From assembly GCA_046349435.1 (NCBI GenBank), contig JAXMCI010000031.1, forward strand, positions 22,949-86,948: DNA of 64,000 bases. Direction: 5' to 3'. This DNA is from JAXMCI01 sp046349435 (GTDB lineage Bacteria; Pseudomonadota; Alphaproteobacteria; Dongiales; Dongiaceae). Shown one piece after another: positions 43,718 to 50,157 of the stretch. The notes under the pieces are model-generated. The model ran no database searches. It saw nothing but the letters and a program-made list of their open reading frames with translations, and was not told the DNA's origin. Each line of letters begins with the position of its first letter. The stretch's first letter is position 1. The position numbers and the translations under genes were made by a program.

Positions 43718-44766
43718 TGCGCGGCGACCCCGGCCGGGCGGAGCGCGGCGGCGAGCCGGCGCTTCTCGGCCGGCGGCAGCCAGCAGCGATCGAGATGCCC
43801 GGGCTCGCCGGCGCGCGCGACGAGCTCGGGCATCGTGCGGCATTGCTCGAAGGCGCCGGCGCAGCGCGGGCGGAAGGCGCAGCCGGGCGGCCGCGCGCCG
43901 GACAGCGCCGGCGGCGCGCCCCTGATCGCCGGCAGGCGTGCGACCCGGGCGCGGTTGGCGGCGGGAATCGCCGCCAGCAGCCCGGCCGTGTAGGGATGCT
44001 GGGGGTCGCGGAAGAGGGCGCGGGCAGGCCCCGCCTCGACGCACTGCCCGGCATACATCACCAGCACGCGGTCGGCGATCTCCGCCACCACGCCGAGATC
44101 GTGGGTGATCAGGATCACCGCCATCCCCGACTCCGCCTGCAGGCTGGCGATCAGGTCGAGGATCTGCATCTGGGTGGTGACGTCGAGCGCGGTGGTCGGC
44201 TCGTCGGCGATCAGCAGCGACGGGCCGCAGGCCAGCGCCAGCGCGATCATCGCGCGCTGCCGCATGCCGCCCGAGAGCTGGTGGGGATAGTCGTCGACCC
44301 GCTGCTCTGGATGCGGCATGCGGACCTGGCGCAGCAGGCCGATCGAGCGCTCGCGGATCGCCGCGGGCGACAGGTCGGTATGGGCGGCCAGCATCTCGCC
44401 GATCTGCCGGCCGATGCGCTGCAGCGGGTTGAGCGAGGTCATCGGGTCCTGGAAGATCATCGCGATCTCCCGCCCCCGCACCGCGCGCATGCCGCGCTCG
44501 TCGAGCCGCAGCAGGTCGCGGCCCTTGTAGGGCATCTCGCCGGTGATGCGGAACCGGCCGTCGAAGCGGTTGAGGCCGATGATGGCCCGCGCCGTCATGG
44601 TCTTGCCGCAGCCCGATTCGCCGACGATGCCGAGCACCTCGCCGGGCGCCAGGTCGAAGGAGAGGCCGTCGATGATCGTGCCGCTGCGGCCGCCCGCCAG
44701 CGCCACGCGCAGGTCGCGCACCGCGAGCAGCGGCGGGGCGACGGGGCCTGACTCCGTCACCGGCAT
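43714..44766 (-). CDS. Oligopeptide ABC transporter ATP-binding protein (OppD/DppD-like)
   Basis: ATPase of about 350 residues. Walker A GESGCGKTMTARAI, signature LSGGMRQRAMIALAL, Walker B LLIADEPTTALDVT and a C-terminal cysteine extension (CAFRPRCAGAFEQC) identify the OppD/DppD group. It works with the OppF-like ATPase that follows. Two starts fit: ATG at 44766 and TTG at 44790; neither has a strong ribosome site. A promoter with a GTATAC palindrome lies at 44817-44843, so the gene is likely controlled by the FCD regulator encoded at 41820. Confidence 0.88.
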   Translation of the reverse strand: MPVTESGPVAPPLLAVRDLRVALAGGRSGTIIDGLSFDLAPGEVLGIVGESGCGKTMTARAIIGLNRFDGRFRITGEMPYKGRDLLRLDERGMRAVRGREIAMIFQDPMTSLNPLQRIGRQIGEMLAAHTDLSPAAIRERSIGLLRQVRMPHPEQRVDDYPHQLSGGMRQRAMIALALACGPSLLIADEPTTALDVTTQMQILDLIASLQAESGMAVILITHDLGVVAEIADRVLVMYAGQCVEAGPARALFRDPQHPYTAGLLAAIPAANRARVARLPAIRGAPPALSGARPPGCAFRPRCAGAFEQCRTMPELVARAGEPGHLDRCWLPPAEKRRLAAALRPAGVAAQ

Positions 44767-44816
44767 GACGGCACCGCTGTCACGGCGCAATCGAAGGCAA
44801 GATCCATCTCACGAAT

Positions 44817-44843
44817 ATTGTATACGATCGGCCCGAGTTGCAA
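44817..44843 (-). promoter_or_regulatory. Predicted promoter with GTATAC palindrome for the Opp ATPase genes
   Basis: On the minus strand TTGCAA (44838-44843) and TACAAT (44817-44822) with a 15-base spacer form a candidate promoter. The site TTGTATACGA (plus-strand reading, 44818-44827) covers the -10 box, a repressor-like position. Same core as at 7652, 40672 and 60364. Confidence 0.45.
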
Positions 44844-44954
44844 CCGTTCTGCGCCGGCGCCAAGCCGGTGCAGAGTACCCCGAGCCGTCGGCGTCGCTCG
44901 TCGAAATTTTACCGCTCAAGCAGATCAATGGGGTTAGTCTGGTCTCTCCTGCCT

Positions 44955-44991
44955 GCCCGGCACCGGCGATGCAATCACTCCGGTGCCGGGC
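44955..44991 (+). other. Perfect hairpin in the leader of the P460-like gene
   Basis: Arms gcccggcaccgg (44955-44966) and ccggtgccgggc (44980-44991) pair over 12 bases with a 13-base loop, about 27 bases before the start codon. It may be a regulatory leader hairpin or a terminator for upstream read-through. Confidence 0.5.
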
Positions 44992-45017
44992 TGCCGATCC
45001 CCAATGGAGGAGCGATC

Positions 45018-45551
45018 ATGCCGCGCGCTCGATCCTGGCTCATGATGTCCGCCATCGCAGGGCTCGTCGCGGCGGGCGGCGCCGCGCGGGCGGCGCCGGA
45101 CAAATACAGCCTGCAGGTGCCGGACGGGCTCGCCTTTTCCGACTTCCGGGGCTATGAGGACTGGCAGGTCGTCTCGGTCGCGCAGACCGACGAGGTGCTC
45201 AAGGTGATCGTCGCCAACCCGACGATGATCGCGGCCTACCGGGCCGGCATTCCGGGCAACGGCCAGCCGTTTCCCGACGGCTCCAAGATCGCCAAGATCC
45301 AGTGGAATCCGAAGAAGAGCACCGAGGCGCCGTTCTCCGTGAACGTGCCGGACACGCTCAAGAACGTCTTCCTGATCGAGAAGGACGGCGGGCGGTTCCC
45401 GGGCACCGCCGGGTGGGGCTACGCGCTGTTCAACTACGACGCCGCCTCCGCGACCTTCGCGCCCGACGGGAAGGGAGCCGATTGCGGCTTCGCGTGCCAC
45501 ACCATCGTGGCGAAGAAGGACTACATCTTCCACCCCTACCAGACGCGGTAG
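45018..45551 (+). CDS. Cytochrome P460-like secreted haem protein
   Basis: Secreted protein of 177 residues. A signal peptide (residues ~1-24, LMMSAIAGLVAAGG, cut near AARAA) leads into a domain of the cytochrome P460 family, with YEDWQVVSV, GTAGWGYALFNY and a C-terminal haem site CGFACH. P460 enzymes oxidise hydroxylamine or handle NO, and many uncharacterised relatives exist. The haem motif here has three residues between the cysteines (C-x3-C-H) rather than the usual two. The start follows GGAGGAGCG. Confidence 0.78.
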   Translation: MPRARSWLMMSAIAGLVAAGGAARAAPDKYSLQVPDGLAFSDFRGYEDWQVVSVAQTDEVLKVIVANPTMIAAYRAGIPGNGQPFPDGSKIAKIQWNPKKSTEAPFSVNVPDTLKNVFLIEKDGGRFPGTAGWGYALFNYDAASATFAPDGKGADCGFACHTIVAKKDYIFHPYQTR

Positions 45552-45573
45552 CCCGGCGGGCGGCGCCGCGCAG

Positions 45574-45605
45574 GCGGCCCGGCTCGCTTCCGCGAGCCGG
45601 GCCGC
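45574..45605. terminator. Bidirectional terminator between convergent genes
   Basis: Perfect 14-base arms gcggcccggctcgc (45574-45587) and gcgagccgggccgc (45592-45605) around the loop ttcc lie exactly between the P460-like gene (ends 45551) and the DUF992 gene (ends 45625). Confidence 0.7.
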
Positions 45606-45624
45606 CAGCTGGCGAATCGCGCGC

Positions 45625-46104
45625 CTAGTGCGTCACGTTCAGGGTCAGCGAGGCGATGCCGGCCGCGAGGTTCAGGCCGGTGCCGCCCTCGACGCTGACC
45701 GGCTGCAGCGCGATCGACTTGTTCGAGCCGCCGATCAGGACGTTGACGCCGGCCTCGATCCCGAGCGCGACGCTGCCATGAGCCCCGCCATAGTCGCCGG
45801 CGAGCGACCCGGGCGCCATCTCGGCCGACGGCGCGATCACGCCCCAGACGATGACGGCGCTCTGCGTGTAGCCGATGTCGACGCCGTACTGGGCGATCGA
45901 GCCGTGGTAGCGTTCGACCTTCCCGTTCGCCCGCGAGAAGGTGCAGTTGACGTCCTTGGTCGAGCCGACGATGAAGCCCCAGCCGCTCGATTCGTTGCAG
46001 GTCAGGACGCCGACCTTGACGCCCGACGCCTGCGACTGGCTGCCGAGCGCAACGGAGCCGAGCAGGGCCAGAGCCGCGATCGCAGCAAATCGTCTCAAAA
46101 TCAT
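45625..46104 (-). CDS. DUF992 family secreted protein
   Basis: Secreted protein of 159 residues. The N-terminal signal (MILRRFAAIAALALLGSVAL) is cleaved near SQSQA. The mature part begins VKVGVLTCNESSGWGFIVGS and shows YHGSIAQYGVDIGYT and VIWGVIAP, the pattern of DUF992 proteins from alphaproteobacteria. It has a Cys pair (TCNE and NCTF) that may form a disulphide. No function is known. The ATG at 46104 has an AGAGGGA ribosome site; the longer upstream frame lacks one. Confidence 0.82.
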   Translation of the reverse strand: MILRRFAAIAALALLGSVALGSQSQASGVKVGVLTCNESSGWGFIVGSTKDVNCTFSRANGKVERYHGSIAQYGVDIGYTQSAVIVWGVIAPSAEMAPGSLAGDYGGAHGSVALGIEAGVNVLIGGSNKSIALQPVSVEGGTGLNLAAGIASLTLNVTH

Positions 46105-46229
46105 CGGGTTTCCCTCTTGGATGTGGTTTCTGCGCAAAGGACCACGCCGCCATCGTCGGCAGCGGGCTTCGGCCGGCACCTAACTACCATGGCGAGCGCC
46201 GTTGCGCATCTCCCGTGGCGACCGGCCGG

Positions 46230-47108
46230 TCAGCCGTTCCGCGCCGCGAAGGCCAGCAGATGCGCCATCAGCACGCCGGCCGCCGAGCCGCGGGCGCCGC
46301 GGCGCTGCGCGACGTAGTAGCCCCAGGGGCTGGGCGGCCGCACCGGGAAGGGCTCGGCCAGCCGGCCGCGCTCGAGATAGGGGGCGGTGAGCGAGGCGAG
46401 CGCCACCGTGGCGCCGAGGCCGTGCGCCGCCATCTCCAGCGAGATGTTGCTGCCGTTGGTGCGCAGGGCGCCTTCCAGGCCGAAGGGCGGCAGGCCGAGC
46501 GCGCCGGCCATCACCGACCAGTGCTCCTGCCGGCCGGCGACGATGATCTTCGGCTCGCGCCCGAGGTCGGCGGGGGTGCGCAGCCGCGCCGCCATGGCGG
46601 GGTCGCAGAGCAGCACCAGCCGCTCCGCCCAGAGCGGCCGGGCGCCGTCCGGCACCTCGTCCTCGCGCAGCACGCTGACGATGACGTCGGCGATCTGGTC
46701 CTCCGGGCCGGCCCAGACAGTGCCGTGCACCGCCACCTCGATGTCGGGATGGGATGCCGCGAAGGCGGCGAGGCAGGCCGGCAGCCAGCTCTCGGCGAGG
46801 CTCATCGGGCAGGCCAGGATGACGCCGCGGTCGCGCGCGCTGGTCAGGATCGCCTCGGTGGCGCTGTCGATCTGGGCCAGCGCCTGGCGCAGGGTCGGCA
46901 GGAAGGCCTCGCCCATCTCGGTCAGCTTCAGGCTGCGCGCGCTGCGCACGAAGAGGGCGCGGCCGAGATACTGCTCCAGTGCCTTGACCTGCATGCTGAT
47001 CGCCGCCTGGGTGTAGCCGAGCTCCCCGGCGGCGCGGGTGAAGCTGAGATGGCGGGCGGCGCACTCGAAGGCACGGATGAAGTTGAGCGGCGGCGGCGGT
47101 CGGTGCAT
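46230..47108 (-). CDS. LysR family transcriptional regulator (GcvA-like)
   Basis: Intact LysR-type regulator of 292 residues: helix-turn-helix FTRAAGELGYTQAAISMQVKALE near the N-terminus and a substrate-binding domain with the GcvA-like pattern (GRQEHWSVMAG, GLGATVALAS). The gene is divergent from the MmgE/PrpD gene (47235), with a 126-base AT-richer gap, so it probably controls that gene and the sarcosine oxidase genes beyond. The effector is unknown. Confidence 0.88.
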   Translation of the reverse strand: MHRPPPPLNFIRAFECAARHLSFTRAAGELGYTQAAISMQVKALEQYLGRALFVRSARSLKLTEMGEAFLPTLRQALAQIDSATEAILTSARDRGVILACPMSLAESWLPACLAAFAASHPDIEVAVHGTVWAGPEDQIADVIVSVLREDEVPDGARPLWAERLVLLCDPAMAARLRTPADLGREPKIIVAGRQEHWSVMAGALGLPPFGLEGALRTNGSNISLEMAAHGLGATVALASLTAPYLERGRLAEPFPVRPPSPWGYYVAQRRGARGSAAGVLMAHLLAFAARNG

Positions 47109-47234
47109 CGCCCCATGGCAGCACCGCAGCCGACCTCATGACAACGATTTTCTTATGCATTGGCGCCGATTTAATTCGATCGGGACGCCAAGCCTCCGAT
47201 TTACTGTCCCCTGGAGCCAAGCCGGGAGCCCACC

Positions 47235-48623
47235 ATGCGCCAGCAGGACGTCGCGCCCTCCGACCGCGCCAGCGGCGAGGAGAATGCCGCCTTCGGCCGC
47301 GTCGCCGACTTCGTCCTGGGATTGTCGCCGGAGACGCCGCCCGAGAGCGCGCGGCGGCGGGCGGCCCTGCTGCTGCTCGACACGCTCGGCATCTGCGCGG
47401 CCGCCGGGCCGATGGCGGCCGGGGTCATCGCCCGAGGCGCAGCCACCCGGCTCTACGCCGCCGGCGGCGAGGCCGACGCCGCCCGCATGCTGTTCGACGG
47501 CCGCCGCGTCAGCCTGGCCGGCGCCGTGTTCGCCGCCGCCACCCAGCTCGACAACCTCGACGGCCATGACGGCTACAACCCGACCAAGGGCCATATCGGC
47601 GTCGTCGTGGTGCCGACGCTGGCGGCGCTGGCCGAGCACCGGCCCGACCTCTCCGGGCCGGAGGCGCTCGCCGCGATGATCATGGGCTACGAGGTGTCCG
47701 GGCGCGCCGCCATCGCGCTGCACGCCTCGGTCAGCGACTACCACACCTCGGGCGCCTGGAACGCGCTCGGCGTCGCCGCCATGGCGGCCCGCCTGCGCGG
47801 CCTGTCGCGCGCCCAGCTGCGCGAGGCGCTGGGGATCGCCGAGTATCACGGCCCGCGCAGCCAGATGATGCGCGAGATCGCCACCCCCACCATGCTGCAT
47901 GACGGCTCGGGCTGGGGCGCGCTGGCCGGGATGTCGGCGGCGATCCTGGCCGAGGCGGGCTTCACCGGCGCCCCGGCGATCACCGTCGAGGCGCCCGAGG
48001 CGGCGCCGCACTGGGCCGATCTCGGCCGCTTCTGGCAGATCGAGCACCAGTATGTGAAGCCCTATCCGATCTGCCGCTGGGCCCATGCCGCGATCGACGC
48101 GGCGCGCGAGCTGCGGCTGGCGCACGGCATCGCGGCCGGCCAGGTCGAGGCGGTACAGGTCAACAGCTTCGACTATGCCGCCAGCCTGTTCCAGGGCCTG
48201 CCGGAGACCACCTCGAAGGCGCAGTACAGCCTGCCCTTCCCGGTCGCCACCATGCTGGTCCATGGCCGCATCGGGCTGGAGCACATCTCCGGCGCCGGGC
48301 TGGCCGACCCCGCGGTCGCGGCGATGGTCCGGCGCATCACGGTCGCCGCGGTGCCGCGCTACCAGGCCCGCTATCCCGCGGGGCGCTGGGCCGACGTCGA
48401 GATCCGGCTGAAGGACGGCCGCGTCCTGGCGTCGGGCGAGACCCACGCGCGCGGCGGGCCGGAGCGGCCCTATGCCGCGCAGGACATCGTCGACAAGTTC
48501 ATGGAGTTCGCCGTGCCGCCGCTGGGCCAGGCGCGGGCCGCGGCGATCCGCGACGCGGCGCTGGCGCTGCCCGAGCCGGGCAGCCGCTTCGCCGGGCTCG
48601 CCCGCCACCTCTACGCCGCCTGA
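47235..48623 (+). CDS. MmgE/PrpD family protein
   Basis: Enzyme of 462 residues of the MmgE/PrpD (2-methylcitrate dehydratase, iminodisuccinate epimerase) superfamily. It shows DNLDGHDGYNPTKGHIG near residue 110, DYHTSGAWNALG and a late PFPVATMLVHGR segment. Family members also act on cis-aconitate and other small acids, so the substrate is open. It is the first gene of a long plus-strand run leading into soxB (11 bases later), which suggests a pathway link to sarcosine-type oxidation. Confidence 0.85.
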   Translation: MRQQDVAPSDRASGEENAAFGRVADFVLGLSPETPPESARRRAALLLLDTLGICAAAGPMAAGVIARGAATRLYAAGGEADAARMLFDGRRVSLAGAVFAAATQLDNLDGHDGYNPTKGHIGVVVVPTLAALAEHRPDLSGPEALAAMIMGYEVSGRAAIALHASVSDYHTSGAWNALGVAAMAARLRGLSRAQLREALGIAEYHGPRSQMMREIATPTMLHDGSGWGALAGMSAAILAEAGFTGAPAITVEAPEAAPHWADLGRFWQIEHQYVKPYPICRWAHAAIDAARELRLAHGIAAGQVEAVQVNSFDYAASLFQGLPETTSKAQYSLPFPVATMLVHGRIGLEHISGAGLADPAVAAMVRRITVAAVPRYQARYPAGRWADVEIRLKDGRVLASGETHARGGPERPYAAQDIVDKFMEFAVPPLGQARAAAIRDAALALPEPGSRFAGLARHLYAA

Positions 48624-48633
48624 CGCGCCCCGC

Positions 48634-49875
48634 ATGGTCCTGCGCCTGCTGAAATACGGGCTGAGCCGGACCTATCCCGTCACCGGCGACATCCCGGCCA
48701 CGCCCGACCTCCGGGCGCGCTACGACGTGGTCATCGTCGGCGGCGGCGGCCACGGGCTGGCCTGCGCGCATTACCTGGCGAAGCATCACGGCATCCGCGA
48801 CGTGGCGGTGCTGGAGCGCGGCTGGCTGGCCGGCGGCAACACCGCGCGCAACACCACGACCATCCGCTCCAACTACATCACCCCGGAGGGCATCGCCTTC
48901 TACAAGGAGGCGGTGTCGCTCTACGAGAGCATGGCCGAGGAGCTCGACTTCAACGTCATGTTCTCGCAGCGCGGCCAGCTGACGCTCGCCCACAGCGAGG
49001 CGACCCTGCGCGGCTTCCACCTGCGCGCCGAGACCGGCAAGCATCTCGGCATCGGCATCGCGGTGGTCGGCCCGGCGGAGGTCGAGGAGCTCTGTCCCGG
49101 CCTCAACATGGACCGCGGCGGCGCGCTCGAGATCCTCGGCGGCCTCTGGCATCCCGATGGCGGCACGGCCCGGCACGACGCGGTCGCCTGGGGCTATTGC
49201 GCGCAGGCCGCGCGGCGCGGCGTCGAGATCCACCAGCGCACCGAGGTCACCGGCTTCGAGCGGGTCGGCGACCGGGTGATCGCGCTCGCCACCAACCGCG
49301 GCCGCGTCTCCTGCGGCCAGGTGCTGATCGCCTGCGGCGGCCTGAACTACCAGGTGGCGCTGCTGGCCGGGGTCGAGCTGCCGATCCGCTGCTATCCCCT
49401 GCAGGCGATGGTGACGCAGCCGGTCAAGCCCTGGCTCGACATCCTCGTCTCCTCGGTCAGCCTGCACACCTACCTCGTGCAGTCCTCGCGCGGCGAGGTG
49501 GTGATCGGCGGCGGCTCCGATCCCTACCAGCTCTACTCCACGCGCTCGACCCTCGACATGAAGGAGCATCTCGCCGAGGGCGCGGTGCACCTCTTCCCCT
49601 TCCTGCAGGGCGTGCGCATCCTGCGGCAATGGGCGGGGATCACCGACATGACGCCGGACTACAGTCCCATCATGGGGGCGAGCCCGCTGGAGAATCTCTG
49701 GCTCGATTGCGGCTGGGGCACCTGGGGCTTCAAGGCGACGCCGGTGGCCGGCAAGCGGATGGCCGAGTGCATCGCCACCGGCCGCGTGCCCGACCTGCTC
49801 GCCCCCTTCGCCCTCGACCGGTTCGAGCGCTTCGCGCTGGTCAACGAGATGGGCGCCACGGCGGCGAGCCACTGA
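48634..49875 (+). CDS. soxB: Sarcosine oxidase beta subunit (FAD-dependent)
   Basis: Flavoprotein subunit of 413 residues. It has the dinucleotide-binding VVIVGGGGHGLA near residue 35, ERGWLAGGNTARNT, and the family stretch GGTARHDAVAWGY with the histidine that holds covalent FMN in heterotetrameric sarcosine oxidase. SoxB joins SoxA, SoxD and SoxG to oxidise sarcosine (N-methylglycine) to glycine and formaldehyde or methylene-THF. The genes follow in the order B-D-A-G with minimal gaps. The ATG at 48634 is preferred over the longer frame upstream. Confidence 0.9.
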   Translation: MVLRLLKYGLSRTYPVTGDIPATPDLRARYDVVIVGGGGHGLACAHYLAKHHGIRDVAVLERGWLAGGNTARNTTTIRSNYITPEGIAFYKEAVSLYESMAEELDFNVMFSQRGQLTLAHSEATLRGFHLRAETGKHLGIGIAVVGPAEVEELCPGLNMDRGGALEILGGLWHPDGGTARHDAVAWGYCAQAARRGVEIHQRTEVTGFERVGDRVIALATNRGRVSCGQVLIACGGLNYQVALLAGVELPIRCYPLQAMVTQPVKPWLDILVSSVSLHTYLVQSSRGEVVIGGGSDPYQLYSTRSTLDMKEHLAEGAVHLFPFLQGVRILRQWAGITDMTPDYSPIMGASPLENLWLDCGWGTWGFKATPVAGKRMAECIATGRVPDLLAPFALDRFERFALVNEMGATAASH

Positions 49876-49878
49876 GCC

Positions 49879-50157
49879 ATGAAGCTGCTTGCCTGCCCGC
49901 TGAACGGCCCGCGCAACATCGAGGAGTTCCAGTATCTCGGGCCGGTGCGCGAGTCGCCCGACCCCGACGCGCTCACCGACGGGCAATGGGCCCGCCACCT
50001 GTTCCGCGCCGAGAACCGCCCGGGGATCATGCTGGAATGGTGGCGGCACACGCCGTCCAACACCGTCTTCCTGGCCGAGCGCCACACCGTCACCAACGAG
50101 ATCCTGCGCACGTTCGATCCCGCTGGCGACCCGTCCGCCGCGGAGCCGCCGGCATGA
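49879..50157 (+). CDS. soxD: Sarcosine oxidase delta subunit (lacks two zinc ligands)
   Basis: Small subunit of 92 residues. The family's N-terminal C-P-x-C-G-x-R zinc site reads CPLNGPR, so the second cysteine is Asn. The later H-x3-C type site reads WRHTPSNTVF, so the histidine is kept but the following cysteine is replaced by Asn. About half of the expected zinc ligands are gone, while the rest (EEFQY, LFRAENRPGIMLEWW) matches SoxD well. It lies between soxB and soxA, overlapping the latter by 4 bases. Confidence 0.87.
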   Translation: MKLLACPLNGPRNIEEFQYLGPVRESPDPDALTDGQWARHLFRAENRPGIMLEWWRHTPSNTVFLAERHTVTNEILRTFDPAGDPSAAEPPA

